A stretch of 64,000 nt of DNA, from assembly GCF_000744655.1 (NCBI RefSeq), contig NZ_JQMJ01000004.1, forward strand, positions 5,208,001 to 5,272,000, given 5' to 3'. The notes under the pieces are model-generated. The model saw only the letters and a program-made list of their open reading frames with translations, did not search any database and was not told the DNA's origin. The translations under genes were made by a program, and so were the position numbers. Every line of letters begins with the position of its first letter. The first letter of the stretch is position 1. The stretch comes from Streptacidiphilus rugosus AM-16. Lineage in GTDB: Bacteria; Actinomycetota; Actinomycetes; Streptomycetales; Streptomycetaceae. Shown here in pieces: positions 33,010 to 45,806 of the stretch.

Positions 33010-35259
<2,250 letters not shown>

Positions 35260-35354
35260 TCACGGGGAGCGGGGCCCGACGGGCTCGAGCCCGGCAGACG
35301 GCCTGCCGTCTGCCGTACTGGAGTCTGCCTGCCCCTTGGCTATCACCAGATCCG

Positions 35355-35382
35355 ATCCTACGATGGACACAGTCCAAGTCAA
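35355..35382 (-). promoter_or_regulatory. katG promoter with palindromic operator in its spacer
   Basis: On the minus strand TTGACT (35382-35377) and TAGGAT (35360-35355) are 16 nt apart. The spacer contains TGGAC-ACA-GTCCA (35364-35376), a perfect 5-bp-arm palindrome. A repressor bound there would block polymerase directly. The divergent Fur-family protein is the obvious candidate, although this is not the classical AT-rich Fur box. Confidence 0.6.
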
Positions 35383-35447
35383 GAAGAACACCAAGACGGT
35401 ACCGGTAAACTTCGGCCATCCCCACGGAAACCGATAGGTGAACCCAT

Positions 35448-35858
35448 ATGAGTGACCTGCTGCAGCGACTGCGAGGGCGCGGCTGGCGGATGACCTCCCA
35501 GCGGCGTGTCGTCGCGGAGGTCCTCGACGGTGAGCACGTGCACCTCACCGCCGACGAGGTGCACGCCAGGGCGAGTGCCAGACTGCCCGAGATCTCGCGG
35601 GCGACGGTCTACAACACGCTGGGCGAACTGGTCTCCCTCGGCGAGGTCATAGAGGTCGCCACGGACGGGCGCGCCAAGCGCTACGACCCGAACGCCCACC
35701 ACCCGCACCAGCACCTGGTCTGCTCCAGCTGCGGCACCATCCGCGACGTCCACCCGGCCGGCGACCCGCTGGCCGACCTCCCTGCGGCCGAGCGCTTCGG
35801 CTTCACGGTCTCCCAGGTCGAGGTCACCTACCGCGGCCTCTGCCCCTCCTGCGCCTGA
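35448..35858 (+). CDS. Fur-family regulator (FurA/CatR/PerR-like)
   Basis: 136 residues. The N-terminal winged helix contains RMTSQRRVVAEVLDG and ISRATVYNTLGELVSLGEV; the dimer domain has HHPHQHLVCSSCGTIRDV and the final CPSC pair, giving the two CxxC structural zinc sites. Members near katG in actinomycetes sense peroxide through metal-catalysed His oxidation and repress catalase genes. AGGTGA lies 6 nt before ATG 35448. It is divergent from katG across 212 bp holding the katG promoter. Confidence 0.92.
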   Translation: MSDLLQRLRGRGWRMTSQRRVVAEVLDGEHVHLTADEVHARASARLPEISRATVYNTLGELVSLGEVIEVATDGRAKRYDPNAHHPHQHLVCSSCGTIRDVHPAGDPLADLPAAERFGFTVSQVEVTYRGLCPSCA

Positions 35859-35866
35859 CCCGCACG

Positions 35867-35897
35867 TGCGCGGCCCCGAGTGACCCGGGACCGCGCA
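35867..35897 (+). terminator. Hairpin after the Fur-family gene
   Basis: TGCGCGG (35867-35873) pairs with CCGCGCA (35891-35897), with a further CCC/GGG inner pairing, 9 nt past the stop. Confidence 0.5.
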
Positions 35898-35991
35898 CCC
35901 TCCGGGCGGCCCGTGCAGGCGGTCGTGCGGCGGGAGATGACGAAGTACGCGCCGTCCCCGGCGGCCCGACCGCCTTGTCCTGACATTGCCC

Positions 35992-36020
35992 TGACACTCC
36001 GCTCTCCGGACAGCTAGGCT
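35992..36020 (+). promoter_or_regulatory. Candidate promoter of the XRE/NB-ARC regulator
   Basis: TGACAC (35992-35997) and TAGGCT (36015-36020) are 17 nt apart. A start near 36027 would give a leader of about 28 nt containing a G-rich ribosome site before GTG 36055. Confidence 0.45.
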
Positions 36021-36054
36021 CGGATCCCGGACACGCACGGGGGCGGGGGGAAGT

Positions 36055-38397
36055 GTGGGGACGTCTGTCTTCGCTGCGCTGCTGCGGGATCGACGCCTGT
36101 CGGTCGGCTTGAGCCAGGACGAGCTCGCGGCGCGCTCGGGGGTGTCGACGCGGTCTATCAGCGCACTGGAGGCGGGCCGACGCCGGCCGCGGATGTCCTC
36201 GGTGGTCCAGCTCGCCGAGGCGCTCGGCCTCGACGCCGACACCCGCACCCGCTGGCTGCAGGCGGCCAGAACACCGGACCAGGACGCGGCCGCGCCGGGC
36301 CCGTCCCCGGCGCCGCCCCTGGCCGGACCGCCCGCCGGGCCCGTCGTGCCCCAGCAACTCCCCTCGGCGATACGGCACTTCACCGGGCGGGCCGGGGAGC
36401 TCAAGGAGCTCGACGCGCTGCTCGGCGATCCGCTGCCCGAGTGCGGCGCGGTCGTGATCTCGGCGATCGCGGGCACCGCGGGCGTGGGCAAGACCTCGTT
36501 GGCCGTCCACTTCGCGCACCGGGTGGCGCACCGCTTCCCCGACGGGCAGCTCTTCGCCGACCTGCGCGGCTTCGACCCGGTCGGCCCTCCGCTCGACGCC
36601 GCCGCCGTGGCGCGTGGCTTCCTGGAAGCGCTCGGCGTGCCCGGCCCGCGCATCCCGGCCGACCCCGAGGGTCAACTGGCGCTCTACCGCAGCCGCCTGG
36701 CGGGCACCCGGACGCTGATCGTGCTGGACAACGCCCGGGCGGCGGACCAGGTCCGCCCGCTGCTCCCGGGCTCGGACCGCTGCCTGGTGCTGGTCACCAG
36801 CAGGAACCGGTTGGCCGGGCTGGTGGCCCTGGACGGAGCCGTGCCGCTGGCCCTCGACGTGCTGCCCCCCGCCGAGGCGCGCGAACTGCTCGCCCGCCGA
36901 CTGGGCGCGGAGCCCGTACTGGCCGACCCGGCCGCGACCGACGAACTGGTCGAGCTGTGCGCCAGGCTGCCCCTGGCCCTGAGCATCGCCGCCGCGCACG
37001 CGGCCGGTCACCCCGGCGTCCCGCTGCACGTCTGGACCCGCGAGCTGCGCGACACCCGGGCCCGGCTCGACCTGCTGTCCACCGGGGAGAGCCACGCAGA
37101 CGTCAGGGCCGTGCTGTCCTGGTCCTACCGGACCCTGGCCCCGCAGGCGGCGAGGCTCTTCCGTCTGCTCGGCCTGCATCCCGGCCCGGACATCAGTGCG
37201 GCGGCGGCCGCGAGCCTGGCCGGGCTGCCGCTCGCCCAGGTCCGCCCCCTGCTGGACGAACTCCGTCGCGCCCACCTGATCACCGGCGCGGACCGCGACC
37301 GCTCCTCCTTCCACGACCTGCTGCGCGCCTACGCCGCCGAGCAGGCGGCGGCCTTCGAGCCCCCGGAGGCACGGGCCGAGGCGCTACGGCGGATGCTCGA
37401 CCACTACCTGCACACCGCGCAGTCGGCCGGCTCCCTCGCCTACGCCGACGACGCCTCCTGGCCGGCCCTCGACCTCGGCGAGCCGGCTCCCGGCACGGCT
37501 CCTGAGCTCCCGGCCGACCGGGAGCGTGCGCTGGCCTGGTACCGGGAGGAGCAGCCGGTGCTCGAACAGGTCGTCGAGCGGGCCAGGCAGGCGGGATTCG
37601 ACGACCATGTCTGGCAGTTGGCCGCCGTGCAGGTGTCCTACCTGCTCAAGTCCGGTCTCTGGCAGCAGTGGGAGCGGGTCAGCGAGGCGGCCCTGGCGGC
37701 GGCCGAGCGCAGCGGCGATCTCGCCCACCAGGCGCACGCGCACCGATGGCTCGGCCAGGTGCACCGCTCGCAGGGCCGCCAGCCGCAGGCCCACAGGGAA
37801 CTGCGCAGTTCCCTCGACCTGTTCGCCGCCCTCGGCGACCGGGCCAGGCAGGGCAGGACCAGGCTCGACATCGCCATCACCCACGGCGAGGAGCACGCCT
37901 ACGCCGAGGCGGTGGCCGAGTCCCGCCGGGCGCTCGAGCTCTTCGAGGAGCTCGGCGACCGCACGGGGCAGGCCCTCGCGCTCAACGGCGTCGGCTGGTA
38001 CCTGACCTTCCTCGGGCGGCCGAGGGAGGCGCTCCCCTGGTGCCGCCGGGCCCTCGAGTTCGCCCGCGCGGACCGCAACCTGCCGGCGCAGTCCTCCGTC
38101 CTGGACAGCGTCGGCTTCATCCACCACCACCTCGGCGAGTACCGCGAGGCGCTGCCGGCGTACCAGGAGTCGCTGCGCCTGCGTCGGACGGTGGGCGACT
38201 ACTTCCTCCAGGCCGAGATCCTCACCCACATCGGCGACACCCGGCTGGCCCTCGGCGAGACCGGGGCCGCCAGGCGCGCGTGGACGGAGAGCCTGGACAT
38301 CCTCGACCGGCTCCAGCACCGCGACGCCGACGAGGTCCGCGCGCGGCTGGACGCCCTCGACCGGGCCGGCTCAGCGCCGGAGCCGGAGCCGGACTGA
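36055..38397 (+). CDS. XRE helix-turn-helix / NB-ARC ATPase / TPR regulator
   Basis: 780 residues. Residues about 5-65 are an XRE-type HTH (LRDRRLSVGLSQDELAARSG, STRSISALEAGRRRPRMSS). An Ala/Pro linker leads to an NB-ARC-like ATPase with Walker A GTAGVGKTSLAV near residue 142, TLIVLDNARAADQV as Walker B and LPLALSIAAAHAAGHPG as the GxP region. The C-terminal 300 residues are TPR repeats. This AfsR/GutR-like layout acts as a STAND switch. Target genes are unknown; the gene stands alone between a Fur gene and a convergent DUF1707 gene. Confidence 0.92.
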   Translation: MGTSVFAALLRDRRLSVGLSQDELAARSGVSTRSISALEAGRRRPRMSSVVQLAEALGLDADTRTRWLQAARTPDQDAAAPGPSPAPPLAGPPAGPVVPQQLPSAIRHFTGRAGELKELDALLGDPLPECGAVVISAIAGTAGVGKTSLAVHFAHRVAHRFPDGQLFADLRGFDPVGPPLDAAAVARGFLEALGVPGPRIPADPEGQLALYRSRLAGTRTLIVLDNARAADQVRPLLPGSDRCLVLVTSRNRLAGLVALDGAVPLALDVLPPAEARELLARRLGAEPVLADPAATDELVELCARLPLALSIAAAHAAGHPGVPLHVWTRELRDTRARLDLLSTGESHADVRAVLSWSYRTLAPQAARLFRLLGLHPGPDISAAAAASLAGLPLAQVRPLLDELRRAHLITGADRDRSSFHDLLRAYAAEQAAAFEPPEARAEALRRMLDHYLHTAQSAGSLAYADDASWPALDLGEPAPGTAPELPADRERALAWYREEQPVLEQVVERARQAGFDDHVWQLAAVQVSYLLKSGLWQQWERVSEAALAAAERSGDLAHQAHAHRWLGQVHRSQGRQPQAHRELRSSLDLFAALGDRARQGRTRLDIAITHGEEHAYAEAVAESRRALELFEELGDRTGQALALNGVGWYLTFLGRPREALPWCRRALEFARADRNLPAQSSVLDSVGFIHHHLGEYREALPAYQESLRLRRTVGDYFLQAEILTHIGDTRLALGETGAARRAWTESLDILDRLQHRDADEVRARLDALDRAGSAPEPEPD

Positions 38398-38405
38398 GCC
38401 CCTGC

Positions 38406-39029
38406 TCAACGCCACTCCCGCCACGGGTACTTCGCGTCACCCGCGCGGCGCACCCGCACCTGACCGAGCACCGCGCGCCCGGTGATCCGCAGGATCGGCC
38501 CGTCCGGGGCCGTGCCGTCCACCGCGCCCAGCGGCAGGACCCGCTTGGCGAAGAGCGCGCTGCCCTCGTCGTAGACCCGGACCTCGGGCGGCAGGATGAT
38601 CTCGACCAGGCCGAACAGCGCCTCCGCCTCGATCACGACCTCCCGCCGGGTGAAGACGGCGTGCCGCAGGTCGATCACCAGTTTGCCCCAGCGCGCCCGC
38701 GCCACGCTGCTCGGCGGCACGGGCAGCTGTCCGCCCCGCCGCACCTTGCTGAACAGCGCCGTCACCGGGCGGGCGCTGGGCGGCACGACCGGCTGCAGCT
38801 CGGTCGCCGACACCGGCAGGTCCAGCGTGAGCGGATGCAGTTCGGCCAGCGTGCGGGCGGAGTACGCGGCCTCCAGCCGCTGCGCGTGCTCGTCCGGGTC
38901 GAGATGCCCGGTCGCCAGCGCGTCCGCCAGCACGGCGGCGACCCGGTCCCGGTCGACGTCACCGGCGCGCAGCACGGGACCGTCGACCGGGAGCCCGGGA
39001 AGCCGGACGGACTCGTTCACCACGGACAC
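38406..39029 (-). CDS. DUF1707-domain protein with LiaF-like C-terminus
   Basis: 207 residues. The N-terminal DUF1707 domain reads LRAGDVDRDRVAAVLADALA, then GHLDPDEHAQRLEAAYSART, LAELHPLTLDLP. The C-terminal half (GKLVIDLRHAVF, EALFGLVEIILPPEVRVY) resembles the beta-solenoid cell-wall-active-antibiotics-response domain. There is no transmembrane segment, so it is probably cytoplasmic or peripheral. Function is unknown. It ends 8 nt from the convergent regulator gene. Confidence 0.88.
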   Translation of the reverse strand: MSVVNESVRLPGLPVDGPVLRAGDVDRDRVAAVLADALATGHLDPDEHAQRLEAAYSARTLAELHPLTLDLPVSATELQPVVPPSARPVTALFSKVRRGGQLPVPPSSVARARWGKLVIDLRHAVFTRREVVIEAEALFGLVEIILPPEVRVYDEGSALFAKRVLPLGAVDGTAPDGPILRITGRAVLGQVRVRRAGDAKYPWREWR

Positions 39030-39111
39030 TCCAGCTGCCGAAGACGGGAAGCACTCGATACGGCAACACGATATGTCGCGACTGTGGCGCGAGTCAACGC
39101 TCCCGGCCGGC

Positions 39112-40656
<1,545 letters not shown>

Positions 40657-40808
40657 AGAGCCACCTCGGTTTCTCGCTGAGCGGCACCACCGGAAGCAGC
40701 AGCGTGAACCCTCCGCCCCGACCGCACAACGGGACAAACCAGACGCACCCGCCACCCGCGCCAGAGCCGGCCCCCGCCCCCCAGCTCAGCGCGGTCGCAG
40801 CGGCCCCG

Positions 40809-40814
40809 TAGGGT
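40809..40814 (+). promoter_or_regulatory. -10 element of a probable leaderless promoter
   Basis: TAGGGT ends 6 nt before GTG 40821, the same layout seen at nadE and the S51 peptidase gene. Confidence 0.45.
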
Positions 40815-40820
40815 GCCGCA

Positions 40821-41228
40821 GTGATCTTCAGGAACTCTGCCCTCGCCACCGCGGCGATGCTGCTCTGCGCCGGCGCCCTCTCCGCCTGCTCGGCCGCCGC
40901 CGGGGCGACCCACCCGGGCCCGGCGCGCACCGCCACGCCGGTCTTCTCCCCCTCCACCGCGCCGACGCCGACCGCGAGTGCGACGCCGACCGCGTCCCCC
41001 GACGCGTCCGCCTCGCCCTCCCTGACGCGTCGACCGGCCGGCACGGCGACGCACCGGCGCACGCAGACGCCCCGGCCGGACCCGCACACCATGGCGCCCA
41101 GGACGCCGGGCCCCGGCGAGGTCAGCACGCCGCCGCAGAACGGCGACTGCAAGAAGATCCCGAGCGGGGCGTGGGTGTGCGGCACGACCAAGACCGGCAT
41201 CCCGATCCCGCGGCCCTCCGGGACGTGA
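40821..41228 (+). CDS. Putative small lipoprotein, Pro/Thr/Ser-rich
   Basis: 135 residues from GTG 40821. The signal core (ALATAAMLLCAGALSAC) ends in the lipobox LSAC, so it is probably lipid-anchored. The middle is a Thr/Pro/Ala/Ser-rich, disordered linker. The C-terminal part has two Cys (GDCKKIPSGAWVCGTT) that could form a disulfide. No known domain. It stands alone between two minus-strand genes. Confidence 0.6.
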   Translation: MIFRNSALATAAMLLCAGALSACSAAAGATHPGPARTATPVFSPSTAPTPTASATPTASPDASASPSLTRRPAGTATHRRTQTPRPDPHTMAPRTPGPGEVSTPPQNGDCKKIPSGAWVCGTTKTGIPIPRPSGT

Positions 41229-41287
41229 ACGCGCGCGCCCCCGCGCCGGAGACCGGGGCGGGGGCGGACGGGACGGCGTGGGGCGGG

Positions 41288-42733
41288 TCAGACCGCCGGG
41301 GCCGGGAAGGTCGGGTACTCGACGCCGGAGACGTGCTGGACGACCCGGACCACCTGGCAGGAGTAGCCGAACTCGTTGTCGTACCACAGGTAGAGGATCG
41401 CGTTGTCGCCCTCGACCTTGGTCGCGCCGGCGTCGACGATCGACGCGTGGCGGGAGCCGATGAAGTCGCTGGAGACCGCGTCGGGCGCGGTGGTGAAGTC
41501 GATCTGGCGCTTCAGCGGGGAGGTCAGCGAGACCTCGCGCAGGTGCTCGAGCACCTCCTCGCGGGTGGTCTCCCTGGCCAGCTGGAGGTTGAGGATGGCG
41601 ATCGAGACGTCCGGCACCGGCACGCGGATCGAGCTGCCGGTGATCTTCGCCTTGAGGTCGGGCAGGGCCTTGGACACGGCGGAGGCGGCGCCGGTCTCGG
41701 TGATCACCATGTTCAGCGGGGCCGAACGGCCGCGGCGGTCGGCGCCGTGGTAGTTGTCCAGCAGGTTCTGGTCGTTGGTGAAGGAGTGGACCGTCTCCAC
41801 GTGGCCGCGGAGCACGCCGAACTCGTCCTCCATCGCCTTCAGCGGCGGGACGATCGCGTTGGTGGTGCAGGAGGCGCAGGAGATGATCTGCTCGTCCGGC
41901 TTGATCGTGTCGTGGTTGACGCCGTGCACGATGTTCGGGACGTCGCCCTTGCCCGGCGCGGTCAGCACGACCTTGGCGATGCCGGGGCGCAGGTGCTTCG
42001 ACAGGCCCTCGCGGTCGCGCCACTTGCCGGTGTTGTCCACCAGGATCGCGTCGTTGATGCCGTACTCCGTGTAGTCGACCGTGGTCGGGTCGTCGGAGTA
42101 GATGACCTTGATCGCGTTGCCGTTGGCGATGATCGTGCTGGTCGCCTCGTCGACGGTGATGGTGCCGTGGAACTGGCCGTGGATCGAGTCGCGGCGCAGC
42201 AGCGAGGCGCGCTTGACCAGGTCCTCGCCGGCGCTGCGGCGCACCACGATGGCGCGCAGACGCAGGCCGTTGCCCGAGCCGGCCTTCTCGATCAGCAGGC
42301 GGGCCAGCAGGCGGCCGATCCGGCCGAAGCCGTAGAGGACCACGTCGCGGGAGTCGCGGCGCTCGCGCTTCTCGGCGCCGACGGCGCCGGCGACGGCCTG
42401 GGCGGTGAACTCCTCCACCGAGAGGCCGTGGTCGTCGGCCTTGTAGGTGGCGGCGAGCATGCCGATGTCGATCTGGGAGGGGCCCAGGTCGAGGGTGGTG
42501 AGCGCCTGCAGGAAGGGGAAGGTCTCGGTGACCGAGAGCTCCTCGCCGGCTATCTGGCGCGCGAAGCGGTGGGTCTTGAGGATGCTGACCACCGAGCGGT
42601 TGACCAGGGAGCGGCTGTGCAGCAGAACGGTGACGTCACGCTCCCGCTGCAGCCTTCCGATGATCGGAATCATCGACTCCGCGATCTCTTCGCGGTTCTT
42701 CCAGTCAGTGAACAGGTCTTCGTTGACAGTCAC
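41288..42733 (-). CDS. gap: Glyceraldehyde-3-phosphate dehydrogenase, long form
   Basis: 481 residues from GTG 42733. The catalytic Cys is in SCASCTTNAIVPPLKAME, the NAD-binding motif in LYGFGRIGRLLARLL, and SFTNDQNLLDNYH, then RRGRSAPLNMVIT complete the active site. The first 130 residues (DLFTDWKNREEIAESMIPII, LLHSRSLVNRSVVSILKTHR) are the extension found in the long actinobacterial isoform, beyond the usual 335. It oxidises glyceraldehyde-3-phosphate in glycolysis or works in reverse. Further in-frame starts exist upstream, but family members begin with MTVNEDLF-like sequence, as here. Divergent from the ABC exporter gene. Confidence 0.96.
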   Translation of the reverse strand: MTVNEDLFTDWKNREEIAESMIPIIGRLQRERDVTVLLHSRSLVNRSVVSILKTHRFARQIAGEELSVTETFPFLQALTTLDLGPSQIDIGMLAATYKADDHGLSVEEFTAQAVAGAVGAEKRERRDSRDVVLYGFGRIGRLLARLLIEKAGSGNGLRLRAIVVRRSAGEDLVKRASLLRRDSIHGQFHGTITVDEATSTIIANGNAIKVIYSDDPTTVDYTEYGINDAILVDNTGKWRDREGLSKHLRPGIAKVVLTAPGKGDVPNIVHGVNHDTIKPDEQIISCASCTTNAIVPPLKAMEDEFGVLRGHVETVHSFTNDQNLLDNYHGADRRGRSAPLNMVITETGAASAVSKALPDLKAKITGSSIRVPVPDVSIAILNLQLARETTREEVLEHLREVSLTSPLKRQIDFTTAPDAVSSDFIGSRHASIVDAGATKVEGDNAILYLWYDNEFGYSCQVVRVVQHVSGVEYPTFPAPAV

Positions 42734-42964
42734 AGGTCCATCTTTCGCGAGCTCGGTGGTACCCCCATGGTAGCTTTCGGCCACTTTGATCATTCGCGTG
42801 GTCTCGCACACATGTGCGCCACAGCTGTGCGGACGCCTCCGCTCTGTGGCGAAATGCGGAGAAAACACTTGGACGCCGTGAGCAGCGTCACGGGACACTC
42901 TTGGTTCCGTCCCGCCCACCGACCGTGACCCGGTCCGCGTGGGCCCTCACCCGGACAGGTGGCC

Positions 42965-44803
42965 ATGAATGCGCCGGACCACCGCGAGCCCGCGCCCGGC
43001 AGGAGCGCGGTGCTGCTCGCAGTTCGCTACTACGCAAGGGAGTTGACCCGACTCCGCAGGCTGACCCTACCCGCCATGCTGCTGCCGGCCGTGGGCAACA
43101 TCGGCATCGGTTACATCGCTCCGCTGCTGGTCGCCAAGCTGGTCGGCCGGATCGCCGGCACCGGCGGCGTCTCCGTCGGCGCCGCGCTGCCCTACGTCAT
43201 CGGCTTCACCGGCGTCCTGCTGGTCGCCGAGGCACTGTGGCGGATCGGGCTGCACTGCCTGAACCGACTGGACGCCCTCGGCATCGAGCACCTCTACGTC
43301 ATCGGCATGGACGAGCTGTTCGCCAAGGACAGCGCCTTCTTCCACGACAACTTCGCCGGCTCGCTGACCAAGCGGGTGCTGAGCTTCGCCTCCCGTTTCG
43401 AGGAGACCGTCGACACGCTCACCTTCCAGGTGGTCGGCAGCCTGGTGCCGCTGGTCTTCGGCTCGGTGGTGCTGTGGCGCTACGACCCGATGCTGGTGGT
43501 CGCCCTGCTGACGCTGATCGCGGTGACCGCGCTCGGCGTGCTGCCGCTGATCCGGCGGCGTCAGCGGCTGGTCGACGAGCGCGAGGAGGCGATCGCCAGG
43601 GTGTCGGGCCACGTCGCCGACAGCCTGATGAACATGGACACGGTCCGGGCCTTCGCGGCCGAGGAGCGCGAGGCCGCCGAGCACCGCAGCCGGGTGGCCG
43701 AGTCCCGGCGGCTCTCGCTGCGCTCGTGGGACTACGGCAACCTGCGCATCGACACGCTGGTCGCGCCGATGTCCGTGCTGACGAACGCGCTGGGACTGCT
43801 GCTGGCGATCATGCTCGGCGGGGGCAGGCACGGGGTCGAGGCGATCATCGTCGCCTTCACCTACTTCTCCAACGCGACCCGGATCATGTTCGAGTTCAAC
43901 CAGATCTACCGCCGCCTGGAGAGCGCGATGACGGAGGCCGCGCAGTTCACCGAGCTGCTGCTGGTCCCGCCGACGGTGGTCGACCCGCCCTCCCCCGAAC
44001 CGCTGCGCACCCGAGCCGCCGACGTCCGCTTCGAGCGGGTGACCTTCGCCCACGCGGGCGCGGAGCCGCTCTTCGAGGGCCTGGACCTGGCGGTGCCCAG
44101 CGGGTCCAAGATCGGCCTGGTCGGCCGCTCCGGCGGCGGCAAGACGACGCTCACCAGACTGCTGCTGCGGATGTCGGACGTCGACGGCGGCCGGATCCTG
44201 ATCGGCGGCCAGGACATCAGCAGGCTCCGCCAGGCGGACCTGCGCAGCCTGACCGCCTACGTGCCGCAGGATCCGGCGATGTTCCACCGGACCCTGCGCG
44301 ACAACATCGCCTTCGCCCGTCCCGACGCCACCGAGGCCGAGATCCGCCGGGCGGCTGAGGCGGCGCACGTCACCGAGTTCGCCGACGCGCTGCCGGAGGG
44401 CTTCGACACCATGGTGGGCGAGCGCGGCGTGAAGCTCTCCGGCGGACAGCGCCAGCGGGTCGCGCTCGCCCGCGCGATCCTGCGGGACGCGCCGATCCTG
44501 CTGCTGGACGAGGCGACCAGCGCGCTGGACTCCGAAAGCGAACTGCTGGTCCAGGAGGCCCTGTGGCGGCTGATGGAGGGGCGGACGGCGCTGGTGGTGG
44601 CGCACCGGCTGAGCACGGTGGCCGGGATGGACCGGCTGGTCGTGCTCGACCGGGGCAGGGTCGTCGAACAGGGCACCCACCAGGAGCTGCTGGCGGCGGA
44701 CGGCGCCTACGCCAAGCTCTGGCAGCACCAGTCCGGCGGTTTCCTCGACGACACCGCCGCGGCCGACACGACCCCCGCCCCGGCCCCGGCCGACGCGCGC
44801 TGA
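42965..44803 (+). CDS. ABC exporter, fused membrane and ATPase domains
   Basis: About 612 residues from ATG 42965 (GGACAGG 5 nt upstream); GTG 42959 is also possible. A six-helix ABC membrane domain (about 15-320) precedes a full ATPase: Walker A GRSGGGKTTLTRLL, Q-loop YVPQDPAMF, signature KLSGGQRQRVALARAI, Walker B ILLLDEATSALD and switch His VVAHRLSTV. It would work as a homodimer exporting lipids, peptides or drugs. No substrate-specific partner is adjacent. The C-terminus is Ala/Pro-rich. Confidence 0.93.
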   Translation: MNAPDHREPAPGRSAVLLAVRYYARELTRLRRLTLPAMLLPAVGNIGIGYIAPLLVAKLVGRIAGTGGVSVGAALPYVIGFTGVLLVAEALWRIGLHCLNRLDALGIEHLYVIGMDELFAKDSAFFHDNFAGSLTKRVLSFASRFEETVDTLTFQVVGSLVPLVFGSVVLWRYDPMLVVALLTLIAVTALGVLPLIRRRQRLVDEREEAIARVSGHVADSLMNMDTVRAFAAEEREAAEHRSRVAESRRLSLRSWDYGNLRIDTLVAPMSVLTNALGLLLAIMLGGGRHGVEAIIVAFTYFSNATRIMFEFNQIYRRLESAMTEAAQFTELLLVPPTVVDPPSPEPLRTRAADVRFERVTFAHAGAEPLFEGLDLAVPSGSKIGLVGRSGGGKTTLTRLLLRMSDVDGGRILIGGQDISRLRQADLRSLTAYVPQDPAMFHRTLRDNIAFARPDATEAEIRRAAEAAHVTEFADALPEGFDTMVGERGVKLSGGQRQRVALARAILRDAPILLLDEATSALDSESELLVQEALWRLMEGRTALVVAHRLSTVAGMDRLVVLDRGRVVEQGTHQELLAADGAYAKLWQHQSGGFLDDTAAADTTPAPAPADAR

Positions 44804-44820
44804 GCGACCGCTGAGCGCGC

Positions 44821-45040
44821 GTCGGCCGACCGGCTCCCGGGCCAGGATCGCCCCGATGAGCGCGTCGCCGGGGTAGTCCATCAGCACCGTGCCGGTCCGG
44901 CCGGGGTGTAGGTGGTGTACAGCGCGCCGGAGCCGTCCGCCGCGGCCCCCGCCAGGTTCGCCTGCGCCTCGCCCCACTTGGTGGACGGCGTGCACTGCGT
45001 CCAGTCCTTTTCGACGTGGGCATGTCCGCGATGCTGTCCC
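44821..45040 (-). pseudogene. Decayed C-terminal remnant resembling phosphatidylinositol phospholipase C
   Basis: Two overlapping minus-strand frames carry coherent protein pieces without a start. One reads VEKDWTQCTPSTKWGEAQAN, then LAGAAADGSGALYTTYTPAG before a stop near 44882. The next frame continues TVLMDYPGDALIGAILARE. The order and the MDYPG...LI-AI pattern resemble the end of bacterial PI-PLC-like secreted enzymes. A frame change near 44885 and the lack of any upstream catalytic part mark it as a remnant. It fills the 260-nt gap between the ABC exporter and the Rv1733c-like gene. Confidence 0.45.
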
Positions 45041-45063
45041 CGGTAACCTCTCCGGCTGAGTGC

Positions 45064-45699
45064 TCAGCGGCCGCCGTCGCCCGCGTCGTGGCGGCGGCGG
45101 CCGGACCACTCCGGCTCCACGCGCGCCCACTGCTCGGCCCAGGTCCGCAGGTCCCGGCGGTCCAGCCGCAGCCGCAGCAGCCGACCGCCGACCACGGCGA
45201 GGCCGCCCAGGACGGTGAGCGTCCCGCCGCCGACCAGGGCGCTGCCCAGGACCAGGTCCAGGGCGCCGGGCGGCGTGCCCAGCGGGCGGCCGAGCGGGTC
45301 GACCCAGACGACCACCGGCGACCCGGCCGGAGTGCCCGCCACCACCGACTCCCGTGCGAGGTGCCGGACCCCGGCGGGGAAGTCCCAGGCGACCGACACC
45401 ACAGCGCGCTCCAGGTAGGCCGTGGCCCGGCCGCGCGCCGGCACCGACGGAGCGTCGGCCACGGTGGTCGCGGTGACCGGTCGGGCCGTGGACCGCTCCG
45501 ACGCCGCCCGGCCCGCCTCGGACGCGTGGAACAGCACGCCGGAGGCGACCGCGCCGAGCACCGCCGCGACGACCGCGACCGCCTGCCACAGGCGCAGCCG
45601 GCTCCGGGCGCGGTCGGTCTGCCGCGTCAGCTGATTGACGGTCGACGGGCGCACCGGGCCACGGGCCCGTCCACGACGAAAGTGCCACCAGCCCGGCAT
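45064..45699 (-). CDS. Rv1733c-like two-helix membrane protein
   Basis: 211 residues. Two membrane helices, at about 38-58 (LWQAVAVVAAVLGAVASGVL) and 150-175 (LVLGSALVGGGTLTVLGGLA), flank an external domain with the family pattern TATTVADAP...ATAYLERAVVSVAW and VVVWVDPLGRPLGTPP. The topology and the WVD.xGxxxxxP motif fit the Rv1733c family known from dormancy-regulon studies in mycobacteria; its function is unknown. The N-terminus is Arg-rich. Confidence 0.85.
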   Translation of the reverse strand: MPGWWHFRRGRARGPVRPSTVNQLTRQTDRARSRLRLWQAVAVVAAVLGAVASGVLFHASEAGRAASERSTARPVTATTVADAPSVPARGRATAYLERAVVSVAWDFPAGVRHLARESVVAGTPAGSPVVVWVDPLGRPLGTPPGALDLVLGSALVGGGTLTVLGGLAVVGGRLLRLRLDRRDLRTWAEQWARVEPEWSGRRRHDAGDGGR

Positions 45700-45806
45700 G
45701 ACAGTGCCCCCACCCCGACAGTCGAATCCCCTGGGGACACTCTGCCGTCTGCACGGCGATTTCGTGCGTCAACCGCTCAAGACCGGGTGGGGAGCAGACC
45801 GTTTCG

